The notes: generated by a model not told the origin, from the sequence alone. 64,000 nucleotides of DNA from Bacteroidetes bacterium GWF2_41_31 (GCA_001769215.1 MEOL01000034.1:62001-126000), one strand, 5' to 3'. Shown: positions 1-9,453, counted from the stretch's first letter. A program made the numbers and translations.

Positions 1-59
1 CTAAAAAGAAAGCTAATTAATTGTTATAATTCTTTGTTCTAACCAAAAAGTCTCGCCTT

Positions 60-1310
60 ATGAAAAAATTTGTACTCTTTATGTTTAGTTCATTTATGTC
101 CGTCTGTTTGCTTGGACAATGGACTCCTATTCCCATCGGAACGGCTTCCTCCGAGGCTGTTACAATGGCTGCTTATGCCGACACCGTGATGGTTGGTTTC
201 GCGGGCGATGGGATCTTCCGCACCCGTGACTTGGGAAATTCATGGGAAGATATCAGTGGGGATTTGGACAATAATAACATCAATAGAATTATGCCGGGTC
301 CCTGGCCTTCTCTGTTTGTGTCCACCGACGATGGCCCTTATTTTACTATGGATCAGGTGTCTTATGTAAATACCACGTCCACCGGATTAACCAATACGGA
401 TGTTAGCTTATATTATGTTGGGGGTGAACTGGACAACAATGATTTCATCGTTGGAACCATAGGAGGTGGATTTTTTACAGGCCCGGAGTTGGATGGGCCC
501 TGGACTGCGGCAAACACAGGCCTGTCAGGGGATGCTCTTTATATAAATAGCATGAGTGGTTATGATTTTGGTGACACCAGTACCTATATTCTGGCTACTT
601 ATGGGGGAGTTTATTATTCGAACGATGAATTCGCCTCCTGGTTCTCGGGTAACAATGGGCTTACGGGTAATCAACTTTATGTTACCGGTGTCATGCTGCT
701 TAGTACTTTTTCATTTATAACCACCGAAGACGGTGCTTTTTATAGTCTGGATTATGGCCAAAATTGGGTGGGTGTTATTGAAAACGAAAAATTCAATGTA
801 TTGCTTTTGCAAGTGAGCCAAAGCGGCGCTTTTACATTGTTTATTTTGGGAGAAACAGCTTATGTAACCAATGATCTACAGAATTGGATCCCTTTCTCAA
901 TTCCCGGAGAGGTGATATCTGCTGCTGTAACTTCAAGTGAGTTGTTTATTGCTACCGAAGCGGACAAAGCCGGTTTCAATTCACCCAGTGGGATATACCG
1001 ACAACCTGTTAGCTGGATTCTTACTGCATTGCCGGAAAATGAGGCTGAAACCAACGTTTCATTAAAGCAGAATTATCCAAATCCATTCTCAAACTTAACG
1101 ACCCTCACTTATTCATTGTCTAAGGAACAGCTGGTGGATATCAGGGTGTTAGATTTGCTTGGAAGAGAAGTTAAAATGCTTGTGAATTCGGTTCAAGAAG
1201 TTGGGAGCCATGAAGTAATCCTGGATGCCAATGACATGTTAAGGGGTATGTACATGGTTGTTTTAAGATCGGAGGAATCGACAGCTACTATAAAAATAAT
1301 GAAAGAGTAA
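60..1310 (+). CDS. Secreted T9SS type A sorting-domain protein with propeller-like repeats
   Basis: The 416-residue product starts with a clear signal peptide (charged MKK, then a hydrophobic stretch ending near LLGQ). The body (about residues 25-320) repeats segments of the kind 'G.GIFRTRDLGNSWEDIS' and 'DGAFYSLDYGQNWVGV', which resemble BNR/sortilin-type beta-propeller blades. From about residue 337, NYPNPF, LDLLGREV and a final basic IKIMKE form a type A C-terminal sorting domain, which directs export through the type IX system and surface attachment or release. The gene converges on the flavin reductase gene with only 12 bases between stops. The ligand or substrate cannot be told from sequence; the propeller assignment is by repeat pattern only. 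Confidence 0.85.
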   Translation: MKKFVLFMFSSFMSVCLLGQWTPIPIGTASSEAVTMAAYADTVMVGFAGDGIFRTRDLGNSWEDISGDLDNNNINRIMPGPWPSLFVSTDDGPYFTMDQVSYVNTTSTGLTNTDVSLYYVGGELDNNDFIVGTIGGGFFTGPELDGPWTAANTGLSGDALYINSMSGYDFGDTSTYILATYGGVYYSNDEFASWFSGNNGLTGNQLYVTGVMLLSTFSFITTEDGAFYSLDYGQNWVGVIENEKFNVLLLQVSQSGAFTLFILGETAYVTNDLQNWIPFSIPGEVISAAVTSSELFIATEADKAGFNSPSGIYRQPVSWILTALPENEAETNVSLKQNYPNPFSNLTTLTYSLSKEQLVDIRVLDLLGREVKMLVNSVQEVGSHEVILDANDMLRGMYMVVLRSEESTATIKIMKE

Positions 1311-1322
1311 GCCCCATTATTT

Positions 1323-2186
1323 TTACGCCAGCAACAATGCCAACGCGTGCTTTACGCGCCCTGCTTCAATTAATTTCCTGGCAATCTGGTGTCTTTTCTC
1401 GTTATCCCCGGTGGTGAGTGTAAATTCAGGCTGCTCGCGAATAAACACCATTTCCTGTGCTGAAGGCAGGTGTTCCAGGTTTCCCAGTCGTCCCAGGTCG
1501 TTTCCGGTTAAAATCCTGCTCCATCGGATGTGATCAGGTAAGGCATCTACTCCGATTCCGATGGTACTCAGCGGTTTCGGGACAATAAATTTTGAGTTGC
1601 CTGAGGTACGAACATAATAATCTCCTCCCATCCGGCCCACCAGATCGATCTTGTCCACATCGATATCACCCACATCATCCAACACCTTTTCATCCAAATG
1701 CACAAACAGAATTTCACAAATGACGAGGTTACCCGATCCCGCTTTACCGCTGGTTTCAATAATTTCGCGTACCTTACATTCAAATTGCAAGGGTGATTCT
1801 TTCACCCGAAATGGTTTCACCAACTTACTGGGAAGTGGGGTAAGCCCCGATTTTTCAAATTCGTTAACTCCTTTTGCATATTCGGTGCTGCTCAGGCTTA
1901 CCTGATGCACCATGTTGTAAGTCACAGCGTTTATCACCACTTCCGGACGGGCCTTCAAATTTTCGAGCGTATGTTTGGTCGTGTTGTCGCGTCCCCGGCG
2001 AGCCGGTGAAAAGATGAGTGTTGTGGGATTGATGCCAAAGGCATTGTAAAAACTAAAAGGAGACAAATTGGGATTTCCCAAATCATCCATGGTCGAGGCC
2101 AGTGCAATGGGTCGGGGGGCTACTCCGTTTTGTAGCAATTTCGACAGTTGTTGGTTACTCAGAGTTTTCGGATCAATTTCTATCAT
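1323..2186 (-). CDS. Flavin reductase family protein (FMN-binding split barrel)
   Basis: The 287-residue product resembles the flavoredoxin/flavin reductase family. The N-terminal half has the typical 'RPIALASTMDDLGNPNLSPFSFYNAFG' region, followed by 'INPTTLIFSP', which lines the FMN site. The family binds FMN and either reduces flavin with NAD(P)H or serves as an FMN electron carrier. About 90 C-terminal residues extend beyond the core barrel. The open frame reaches a TTG at 2192, but the ATG at 2186 gives the natural MIEIDPKT start, 6 bases after the fahA stop. It is the last gene of the tyrosine catabolic operon, so it may support that pathway, though no step of homogentisate breakdown needs such a protein. 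The specific role is inferred from position only. Confidence 0.8.
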   Translation of the reverse strand: MIEIDPKTLSNQQLSKLLQNGVAPRPIALASTMDDLGNPNLSPFSFYNAFGINPTTLIFSPARRGRDNTTKHTLENLKARPEVVINAVTYNMVHQVSLSSTEYAKGVNEFEKSGLTPLPSKLVKPFRVKESPLQFECKVREIIETSGKAGSGNLVICEILFVHLDEKVLDDVGDIDVDKIDLVGRMGGDYYVRTSGNSKFIVPKPLSTIGIGVDALPDHIRWSRILTGNDLGRLGNLEHLPSAQEMVFIREQPEFTLTTGDNEKRHQIARKLIEAGRVKHALALLLA

Positions 2187-2192
2187 CGCCAA

Positions 2193-3473
2193 TTAATTTG
2201 CGGGGAGAATTTTTGTGATGCACTCACCAAAACCGATTCGTACCCTGTCGTTTTGGCAATGTCCGCGCATAGTGATGGTGTCATGATCCTGGATAAATTT
2301 TCGATCGCCACCCTCGTTCAGAGAGATGGGTTTGGTACCTTGCCATGAAAGCTCCAGCATTGATCCAAAGGTGTCAGTCGTTGGGCCAGAAATCGTGCCG
2401 GAGCCATACATATCACCAACACGGATGTTACACCCATTCACTGTTTGATGTGCCAGTTGTTGTTTTACGCTCCAGTAAAGATATTTGTAGTTGGAACGGC
2501 TGATCGTTGTTTCAGCTCCATTGTCGGGTGTCAATGAAACCTCCAACTGAATATCATAATTGTCCTTTCCGTCAGATTTTAAATAGGGGAGGACGGGAGG
2601 ATCTTGTTTAGGTCCCTCGACGCGAAAAGGTTGCAAGGCTTCCATCGTCACGATCCAGGGCGAAATAACCGACCCAAAACTTTTTGCCAGGAATGGCCCA
2701 AGGGGCACATATTCCCATTTTTGGATGTCGCGGGCCGATAAATCGTTGAAAAGTACCATGCCGAAAATATAGTCTTCGGTTTGTTCGATGGGGATGCTTT
2801 CGCCCAATTTGGATTCTTTCCCGGTGATAAATGCCATCTCCAGTTCGAAATCCACCAGTTTTGATGGACCGAAAACGGGACTTGAGGACTCATTTATCAT
2901 GGTTTGTCCTTTGGGTCGGTAAATGTTGGTGCCACTCACCACGATGGAAGAACTTCTCCCATGGTAACCCACGGGCAAGTGTTTCCAGTTGGGAAACAAG
3001 GCGTTGGCCGGATCGCGAAACATCACCCCCACATTGGTGGCATGTTCGATGCTGGAATAAAAATCGGTGTAATCGCCAACGGCTACCGGCATTTCCATTT
3101 TTACCTGATTTATTGGGATCAGGGCCAGATTTCTTGCTTCTTCATCCTGCTGAAGATCAGTATTATTCAAACTAAACAGCTCAGACAAGGATTTTCTGAT
3201 GCCGGACCACATTGGTTTTCCTAAAGCCATCAAAGGATTGAGAACAGGCTGATAAAACACACTTAAGTCGTCAATTTCAAGGTGATCGAAATAGCCAAAA
3301 TCAGCCAAAACGCTTAGATCTATGGCGGTATCTCCAATGCGGGTGGCGGGTCGGGGGTCACCGTTTTGAGGTCTGATCATACCAAATGGAAGGTTCTGGA
3401 TCGGAAAATCACTCCCCTTTCTTACATCAATCCATGACTTCAATTCAGGGTTATTTGCTTCAATCATTATCAT
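2193..3473 (-). CDS. fahA: Fumarylacetoacetase
   Basis: Hydrolyses fumarylacetoacetate to fumarate and acetoacetate, the last step of tyrosine breakdown. The 426-residue length fits the family. The metal and catalytic region is visible: 'DYTDFYSSIEHATNVG' near residue 130, the paired acids of 'DFELEMAF' near 206, and 'FNDLSARDIQKWEYVPLGPF' with 'KSFG' just after. The start could be the ATG at 3473 or the one at 3467 (MIMIEANN or MIEANN); both lie directly after the hppD stop at 3480. Spacing on both sides is almost zero, so translation is probably coupled with hppD and the flavin reductase. It differs from the short FAH-domain hydratases, which are about half this length. Confidence 0.97.
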   Translation of the reverse strand: MIMIEANNPELKSWIDVRKGSDFPIQNLPFGMIRPQNGDPRPATRIGDTAIDLSVLADFGYFDHLEIDDLSVFYQPVLNPLMALGKPMWSGIRKSLSELFSLNNTDLQQDEEARNLALIPINQVKMEMPVAVGDYTDFYSSIEHATNVGVMFRDPANALFPNWKHLPVGYHGRSSSIVVSGTNIYRPKGQTMINESSSPVFGPSKLVDFELEMAFITGKESKLGESIPIEQTEDYIFGMVLFNDLSARDIQKWEYVPLGPFLAKSFGSVISPWIVTMEALQPFRVEGPKQDPPVLPYLKSDGKDNYDIQLEVSLTPDNGAETTISRSNYKYLYWSVKQQLAHQTVNGCNIRVGDMYGSGTISGPTTDTFGSMLELSWQGTKPISLNEGGDRKFIQDHDTITMRGHCQNDRVRIGFGECITKILPAN

Positions 3474-3479
3474 ACTGTT

Positions 3480-4580
3480 TTATAAAGTGCCTCTGTTTCC
3501 CTGCTCCAATTCAATGGCTTCGAACAGCGCCTTAAAGTTTCCCTTGCCAAAAGATTTGGCTCCTTTGCGTTGGATAATTTCAAAGAAAAAAGTAGGACGG
3601 TCCTGAACGGGCTTGGTAAACAATTGTAATAGATAGCCATCTTCATCCCGGTCGATGAGTACCCGTTGTTCCATCAATTTGGACATGTCTTCGTCGATTT
3701 TTCCTACCCTTTTTGTAACGGTAGTGTAATACGTGTCGGGAACGTGCAGGAAATCGACTCCCCGCTCGCGATGTGCGCTTACAGTGGCCAGGATGTCATT
3801 GGTGGCCATGGCTACATGTTGCGGGCCGGGGCCAATATAAAAGTCAAGGTATTCTTCGATTTGAGATTTTTTTAGGCCTGCTGCCGGCTCGTTGATGGGA
3901 AATTTGATTCTCAGGTTTTTACTGGCCATCACCTTACTTTTTAAGGCGGTAAACTCAGTTGATATGTCTTTGTCATCAAACGAAATCAATTGATCGAAAC
4001 CCATCACGGTGCGGTAAAATCCGGCAACGTTGTCCATTTCATTCCAGTCAACGTTTCCAACGATATGGTCCACAAAAAGCAATCCGGTGTCTTCGGGTTT
4101 ATATTCAGGATCCCACTTAACGAACCCCGGTAGAAACGGTCCATGATAATCATTCCTTTCAACAAACACATGCAGCGTTTCACCATAAGTATAGATTGAT
4201 GAGGTAACTACTTTGCCATGCAGATCTTGCATGGTGGCAGGCTCCTGATGGCTACGTGCACCCCGGCCGGTGGTTTCGGCCCAGGCTTTTGCGGCATCAT
4301 CTACATTTAGTGCAATTACCTTTACGCCATCGCCGTGTTTTTTATGGTGTTCTGCAACCGGAGAATCAGGAATAAGGGTGGCTGTGAGTACAAAGGTGAT
4401 TTTGCCTTGACGGACAACATAGGAAGTACGGTCTTTTAGTCCGGTTTCGAGTCCCGCATAAGCCACCGGTTGGAATCCAAATGCAGATTGATAATAATGA
4501 GCAGCCTGTTTAGCATTGCCAACATAAAATTCCACATAATCAGTTCCTGTAATGGGGAGAAATTCAGCAGTATTTGTCAT
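3480..4580 (-). CDS. hppD: 4-hydroxyphenylpyruvate dioxygenase
   Basis: Converts 4-hydroxyphenylpyruvate plus O2 to homogentisate, using Fe(II). The 366-residue product has two vicinal-oxygen-chelate halves. The iron ligands expected for the family can be seen: His in 'VDHIVGNV' (about residue 172), His in 'GPQHVAMAT' (about 255) and Glu in 'FFEIIQR' near residue 333. The C-terminal helix that gates the active site is present. It lies 43 bases after hmgA and 6 bases before fahA in the same direction, so these form one transcript. The enzyme requires oxygen, which argues for an aerobic or facultative host. Confidence 0.97.
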   Translation of the reverse strand: MTNTAEFLPITGTDYVEFYVGNAKQAAHYYQSAFGFQPVAYAGLETGLKDRTSYVVRQGKITFVLTATLIPDSPVAEHHKKHGDGVKVIALNVDDAAKAWAETTGRGARSHQEPATMQDLHGKVVTSSIYTYGETLHVFVERNDYHGPFLPGFVKWDPEYKPEDTGLLFVDHIVGNVDWNEMDNVAGFYRTVMGFDQLISFDDKDISTEFTALKSKVMASKNLRIKFPINEPAAGLKKSQIEEYLDFYIGPGPQHVAMATNDILATVSAHRERGVDFLHVPDTYYTTVTKRVGKIDEDMSKLMEQRVLIDRDEDGYLLQLFTKPVQDRPTFFFEIIQRKGAKSFGKGNFKALFEAIELEQGNRGTL

Positions 4581-4623
4581 CTTTATTCAGTTTAGTCTAT
4601 TGTAATCAATTATTTTCCGTGGT

Positions 4624-5784
4624 TTATTCGTGCAGCCAGCTGAGGTAATACTCAGATACCTCCAGGTTCAAAGCTGTTTTGGTTAGTTTCAGGGGTTTGA
4701 AAGTGTCAACCATCACAGCCAACTCATCGGTCGATTTTTTACCAATACTTCGTTCGATGGCGCCCGGGTGCGGTCCATGGGTGATTCCCATGGGATGCAG
4801 TGTGATTTGCCCGTGTTCGATATCGTTTCGGCTCATAAAATCACCTGCTACGTAATATAACACTTCATCCGAATCGATGTTGCTGTGGTGATAAGGGGCT
4901 GGCACCGATTGAGGATGATAATCGTAAAGCCTGGGTACAAAAGCACACATCACAAAACCATTGGCCTCAAAGGTTTGGTGGACGGGTGGTGGTTGATGAA
5001 TGCGACCCGTAATGGGTTCAAAATCGTGTATGGACAAGGCAAATGGGTAGAGACACCCATCCCAGCCAATGGCATCAAAAGGATGGGTTTTGTAGTGGTA
5101 TGGGAAGAGTGTTTGCTGTTGCTTGATGATCACCTTGAAATCGCCTGTCTGATGGTGAGTAACCAACTTCTCGGGTGTGCGTATGTCGCGTTCATGAAAA
5201 GGGCTATGTTCCAATAGCTGTCCCGATTTGTTTAAATATCTTTTTGGGAAATTCAAAGGGGACATCGATTCGACAATGAACAACCGGTTGTGTTCGTGAG
5301 CAAAGGTGAGTTGGTAAATGGTGCCTCTTGGAATAATCACGTGGTCGCCTTCATGAAATGGCAATTCCCCATAGATCGTGTCCAATATGCCGCTTCCTTT
5401 GTGAACAAAGATCATCTCATCTGCCTGGGCATTTTTAAAAAACCAGTCACCCATCGATTTTTTCGGTGCGGCCAGAATAATCTGTACATCCTGATTAAAA
5501 AGAATAACTTGTCGGCTTTTCAGATAGTCATCCTCTTCAGGCAAGTCAAATCCTTTAAAACTACGGTGTTGCATGTTTTTATCAATGGCAATTTCAGGAC
5601 TTGCTTCGATAGGCAAATCAATACCAATTACCTGTGTTGGAGGAAACTCATGGTAGATAATGGAGTAGATGTCTGAAAATCCTTCCGATGAAACCAATTC
5701 TTCCGCGTAAAGGCTTTCGTCAGGCTTTCTAAAAACGGTATGTCTTTTCGCCGGAATTTGTCCCCTGACCTGATAGTGTGGCAT
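4624..5784 (-). CDS. hmgA: Homogentisate 1,2-dioxygenase
   Basis: Opens the ring of homogentisate to maleylacetoacetate with Fe(II) and O2. The 386-residue protein is somewhat shorter than the roughly 440-residue mammalian and proteobacterial enzymes, but it has the cupin core and the ligand region: 'HHSNIDSDEVLYYVAGDF' (about residue 300, His and Glu) and 'HPMGITHGPHPG' (about 331, His). It is the first gene of the operon hmgA-hppD-fahA-flavin reductase. A Bacteroidota -7 box (TACTTTTG) lies on the minus strand at 5820-5813, about 30 bases before the ATG. No maleylacetoacetate isomerase gene is visible in the operon; isomerisation may be encoded elsewhere. Confidence 0.95.
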   Translation of the reverse strand: MPHYQVRGQIPAKRHTVFRKPDESLYAEELVSSEGFSDIYSIIYHEFPPTQVIGIDLPIEASPEIAIDKNMQHRSFKGFDLPEEDDYLKSRQVILFNQDVQIILAAPKKSMGDWFFKNAQADEMIFVHKGSGILDTIYGELPFHEGDHVIIPRGTIYQLTFAHEHNRLFIVESMSPLNFPKRYLNKSGQLLEHSPFHERDIRTPEKLVTHHQTGDFKVIIKQQQTLFPYHYKTHPFDAIGWDGCLYPFALSIHDFEPITGRIHQPPPVHQTFEANGFVMCAFVPRLYDYHPQSVPAPYHHSNIDSDEVLYYVAGDFMSRNDIEHGQITLHPMGITHGPHPGAIERSIGKKSTDELAVMVDTFKPLKLTKTALNLEVSEYYLSWLHE

Positions 5785-5812
5785 GTTTATTTAGATTTAA
5801 TTAACAGAATGA

Positions 5813-5895
5813 CAAAAGTATAAAAATATCAGGAAATTCACGCTTCATTTTAATAAAGCTTGCATTGTTGCAATCGATTGTTAACAAGAATTAAC
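5813..5895 (-). promoter_or_regulatory. hmgA operon promoter region with two small palindromes
   Basis: The minus strand carries TACTTTTG (5820-5813), a match to the Bacteroidota -7 consensus TAnnTTTG, 28 bases before the hmgA ATG. No good -33 TTG is found at the usual spacing. Upstream lie the perfect palindrome CAATCGATTG (5871-5880) and the inverted repeat GTTAA-CAAGAA-TTAAC (5880-5895). They could be operator or activator sites for the tyrosine operon, or part of the 3' end of the receptor gene transcript. The operator role is inference. Confidence 0.4.
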
Positions 5896-5930
5896 ACGAA
5901 AGTATACTATTATCATCCCGCAAAGGCTTG

Positions 5931-8339
5931 CTACATGTTTAATATGTACTGAAAAGTGATATTCCGCATGGGTTCTGCTTTTAAGGGTCTCAGCGAATAC
6001 ATCCGGTTAAGTAGGTTAGAGCTGATGAGGGCAAATTCATGCCTGATTTTCCATTTATAGCTGATCCGTGCATCAACAATAACATTTCCGTTGTTGTGGT
6101 GCTCGTAATAGTTGCGGTACAGAATCGGTTGCATGGTGCCTCCCGTACTGACCGTTGCATCCTCAAAATCGAATATGGCCCTGTCCAGGTTTTCCGTTTT
6201 GCTAAAAAATCGCACGCTACTTCCCACACTTAGGTTTTTATACACAAACTCAATATCGGCTTTGAGTGTATGAAGGTAGCGGTATTTGAGAATTCGTTTT
6301 GACGGATTAACGCTCGAACTCTCGTATGAGAATTCAGTCTTACCGCCCGGATTATAATCATGAGCAAATATATAATCCGGTTGCAGGGTCACCGGCATCA
6401 CATAAGTATAGCCAAACATGGTGTTGATTTCGTAATATTTACCAAACCTGGCTTGCCCGTTCACACTGATGTCGATGCCGGTGATTTTTGATTTTCCGGT
6501 ATTGACGAATTTAAACCCTGCCGGGGCGAAGATATAAGTTGAATCCCAAAACCCAAATAAATATTCAATGGTGTTGTCATATTCCTGATAAAACAAGGCC
6601 ATGTCGAGATAGCCATAGTAGTTTTTAAATTTAAAACCCTGCTTGATGCCAATTTCTGAGTTCCAGCTGGTTTCGGATTTCAAATCAGGATTGTCGAAGA
6701 CACCAAATGAGCCAACAGTAGTACGGATATACCTTTCGGTGATGGTTGGAAATCGGTAACCTTGTCCCAGTGAGGTTCTTAGATAGGTTTCCTGGCCAAG
6801 TTTGATGGAGGCTCCAACACGTAAAATTGGTTTCGTATCAGTGATGGAATCATTTAGTTGATAATTTTCCATCCTGATTCCTCCTGATAAGTTGAGGGCA
6901 TCGCCGAATTTTTTTTCAACTTCCATAAAAACAGAAAGATTCCAAAGGTAGTTCAGGGGTGATCCGGAAGCTTCATACATATTCGCGTAGGAACGTGTAT
7001 ACTGACTGGTGACTCCTCCAATAAAATCCAGGTTTCCAAGGTTACTGAAACTTTTACTAAACTGGTATGCATTATAAATATACAACGATTTGGTACTCTG
7101 GTCATTGTTTGCCTTGTTGTCGCTGTACAAAACACGGTTCGAAAATTCGTGCTTTAACCCCAGGGAAGAATAAAAGTTGATATAAGGATCAAAATAGAAT
7201 GTGATGTTGTCAGATAGCAGAACGGCTCCCGGATAGGCTCTGTAAAAGTTGACGGTGTCATCAAGCCAGGCAAAGACAGTACTTGCTTTTTTGGCCATGA
7301 AATTGCCATTAAGACCAAAATGTAATCCTGTGATTTTGTTCGATCTGCGCCTGAAATTGAAATTGATCCGTGCTTTACGGTTTTGCATTTGGTCGTCGTT
7401 TATAGGCACGGAGTCGATAACCAGAGGCCCCGGTCTTGGAGCTCCCAGGTAACTTTTGTCGGCAGAAAACATGCCGCCAATAACCAAATCGGTATGTCCG
7501 TTGCCCAGTTGCCGTGAATGCAGAAAACTAACTCCACTGGTATAATTCACACCTTCCCACCAGCGGCTTGCAGGCGACTGAGGTGGTGACATCCAACCGG
7601 CGTATGTTTTAATCTTTGTTTTTGGCTGAATGTCAGGATAGTTGGTACGAATATAGATGGCTCCACTCAAGGCAGATGAGCCGGATAATACGGAGGCAGC
7701 ACCCTTAACCACTTCAATTTGTTTGATGTTTTCAACCGGGATCAACGACCAGTCGGGTTTGCCTGCATCGCCTGATATCACGGGAAGATTGTCGATAAAA
7801 ACAGCTACTTTGCTGCCCACGCCGAAGGTAAACCCACTGCCTCCTCTGATTTGAGGCTCTTCGTCAAGGATGGTCAGACCGGGTACCATATCAAGTATGG
7901 TTTCAATAGAAGTGGTATTGCGTGCATCGATTAACCTGGGTTTAATTACCTCGATAGAGACAGTCTGATCTTCCAGCCTTTTGTCAAAACGTCCGGCACG
8001 TACCACGACTTCATCGAATTGAGTGCTGAAGGGTTCCATCTCCACAACTCTAAAAGGGATTTCATTTGCCGTTGCATCCACTTCAATGGTCTGCGATTTC
8101 ATACCTGTGAACGAAACAATAAACTGATATTCGCCCGATGCAACTGGTATGGCAAAATATCCGTTAAAATCGCTTACCGAGCCTATGCCCATGTCTTTTT
8201 TAAGGTAAATGTTGGCGCCAATGAGCGACTCTTTGGTGTATTTATCAACGACCCTGCCGCTAAACACCCTGTTTTGTTGGCCGGAAACAAAGGTGAAAAC
8301 ACCAAGCATCATCATGAGCAGAATTCCCCTTACCTGCAT
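5931..8339 (-). CDS. TonB-dependent receptor with N-terminal carboxypeptidase-regulatory domain
   Basis: An outer-membrane active transporter of 802 residues. The start at 8339 gives 'MQVRGILLMMMLGVF', a normal signal peptide; the frame is open to 8405, but those extra 22 residues would precede the signal peptide. After cleavage comes a CarboxypepD_reg-like domain ('FSGRVVDKYTKESLIGANIYLK', roughly 100 residues). Then comes the plug ('VVPGLTILDEEPQIRGGSGFTFGVGSKVAVFIDNLPV', with 'VVKGAASVLSGSSALSGAI') and a large beta-barrel ending in an aromatic-rich 'ITFQYILNM'. It is not a SusC homologue by pattern, and no SusD follows. It lies 77 bases after the PCMD protein gene and probably shares its transcript. 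The substrate is unknown. Confidence 0.9.
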   Translation of the reverse strand: MQVRGILLMMMLGVFTFVSGQQNRVFSGRVVDKYTKESLIGANIYLKKDMGIGSVSDFNGYFAIPVASGEYQFIVSFTGMKSQTIEVDATANEIPFRVVEMEPFSTQFDEVVVRAGRFDKRLEDQTVSIEVIKPRLIDARNTTSIETILDMVPGLTILDEEPQIRGGSGFTFGVGSKVAVFIDNLPVISGDAGKPDWSLIPVENIKQIEVVKGAASVLSGSSALSGAIYIRTNYPDIQPKTKIKTYAGWMSPPQSPASRWWEGVNYTSGVSFLHSRQLGNGHTDLVIGGMFSADKSYLGAPRPGPLVIDSVPINDDQMQNRKARINFNFRRRSNKITGLHFGLNGNFMAKKASTVFAWLDDTVNFYRAYPGAVLLSDNITFYFDPYINFYSSLGLKHEFSNRVLYSDNKANNDQSTKSLYIYNAYQFSKSFSNLGNLDFIGGVTSQYTRSYANMYEASGSPLNYLWNLSVFMEVEKKFGDALNLSGGIRMENYQLNDSITDTKPILRVGASIKLGQETYLRTSLGQGYRFPTITERYIRTTVGSFGVFDNPDLKSETSWNSEIGIKQGFKFKNYYGYLDMALFYQEYDNTIEYLFGFWDSTYIFAPAGFKFVNTGKSKITGIDISVNGQARFGKYYEINTMFGYTYVMPVTLQPDYIFAHDYNPGGKTEFSYESSSVNPSKRILKYRYLHTLKADIEFVYKNLSVGSSVRFFSKTENLDRAIFDFEDATVSTGGTMQPILYRNYYEHHNNGNVIVDARISYKWKIRHEFALISSNLLNRMYSLRPLKAEPMRNITFQYILNM

Positions 8340-8416
8340 AAACAGGTTGATGTGTTGTCTGAGATAGAAACGCCCCGATATGCAATAATTCTCCCTTGCT
8401 TTCATGAAGCTGTTGG

Positions 8417-9352
8417 TTAATGAAGGATGATTTTACGGGTGATCACTTGGTTATTATACTGAGCTACCATGATATACAAACCTGAATTGATTTGATCTGT
8501 ATTGATTTCAATGCGGTTTCCTGACTCGACTTTTTGGTTGAAGATGACCTGACCGTTCGTATTTAGGATGCTCAACTGGTAATATCGGGCAGGGAACTTG
8601 TCGAGTTCAACATGTAGGGTATTCCCATATTGAGAAGCAAAAAAATAATGGATAGAATTTTCATCAATGTCACTTGATTTGTACACGAAGGCAAAATCAT
8701 CATACCATACTTCACTTCCATCAAGTGCATCAACACCGTTGCCTGATGTGACCACACTTAAAAAATATTCAGGGGTTTCTTCTGAAACATAGTTAAAAGG
8801 AACCGAAAAGCGTGTCCAGGTAGTTACCACGACGTGGGGAAGTTCATAATATGCGGTGGCAATGAGGTTAGCTTCATCGCCTGGTAATTTCAAATAGCCT
8901 TTGTGAAGAACAAATTTCACGGTGCCAAAATCCCCTTCTGCAGGGTTGCACTTAAACCATCCGGTTAAACTATCGGGCCTTTGGTCGAAAGCCGTATGAA
9001 AGTGGTCGTTTTCAATGTTGGTAAACACATATCCCAGGTTTGGATTAAAGTCGGAGTGGACTTGTCCGTTGGTGATTGTTCCTGTGGCGACAATACCAAA
9101 GGTGCTCACATTGAAGAGTTTCAAACCGTATTGTCCCGAATGGGCATCTGTACTCTTTTCCCAAACTACGGGAGCCAAAGGGTTTAAATTGATATTGTCA
9201 CTGGTTTTTATTGAGCTCCAATGGGTAGGTTCGTCAGTCCCGATACCTACGTCCTCCCATGTTTCAAATCCGGGATTGTTTATTTGCTGCTGAGAGAATG
9301 CCCCAACACCAATAATAATCGAAACAGCAGTCAAGAGTAAAAATCTGGTCAT
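8417..9352 (-). CDS. PCMD-like secreted protein with T9SS type A sorting domain
   Basis: The 311-residue product has a signal peptide ending at 'GAFSQ'. Next is a domain beginning 'NNPGFETWEDVG', with 'STDAHSGQYGLKL' and 'WTRFSVPFNY' and ending in 'VWYDDFAFVYK' (to about residue 230). This matches the pattern of the putative carbohydrate metabolism (PCMD) domain, a jelly-roll-like fold common in Bacteroidota. A type A sorting domain follows (about residues 240-311, ending 'YNNQVITRKIILH'). A good promoter lies upstream at 9453-9424. The neighbouring TonB-dependent receptor suggests a surface-exposed binding partner of a transporter, but this is inferred only from adjacency. Confidence 0.8.
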   Translation of the reverse strand: MTRFLLLTAVSIIIGVGAFSQQQINNPGFETWEDVGIGTDEPTHWSSIKTSDNINLNPLAPVVWEKSTDAHSGQYGLKLFNVSTFGIVATGTITNGQVHSDFNPNLGYVFTNIENDHFHTAFDQRPDSLTGWFKCNPAEGDFGTVKFVLHKGYLKLPGDEANLIATAYYELPHVVVTTWTRFSVPFNYVSEETPEYFLSVVTSGNGVDALDGSEVWYDDFAFVYKSSDIDENSIHYFFASQYGNTLHVELDKFPARYYQLSILNTNGQVIFNQKVESGNRIEINTDQINSGLYIMVAQYNNQVITRKIILH

Positions 9353-9423
9353 ATTAGGTGCGTTTTAGTGATGATTAAAAAGATATTCCCTGAAAAACAT
9401 CTGATCAATGGTGTTCTTAACAG

Positions 9424-9453
9424 CAAAGCTAGTATTTTTCCGATACCGGTCAA
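9424..9453 (-). promoter_or_regulatory. Bacteroidota-type promoter for the PCMD protein/TonB receptor pair
   Basis: Reading the minus strand, TTG (9453-9451) is followed after 19 bases by TAGCTTTG (9431-9424). This agrees with the Bacteroidota consensus TTG - 19 to 20 - TAnnTTTG. The ATG of the downstream gene is at 9352, so the leader would be about 65 nt. The promoter lies just after the stop of the FadL-like gene, separating the two transcription units. Confidence 0.6.
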
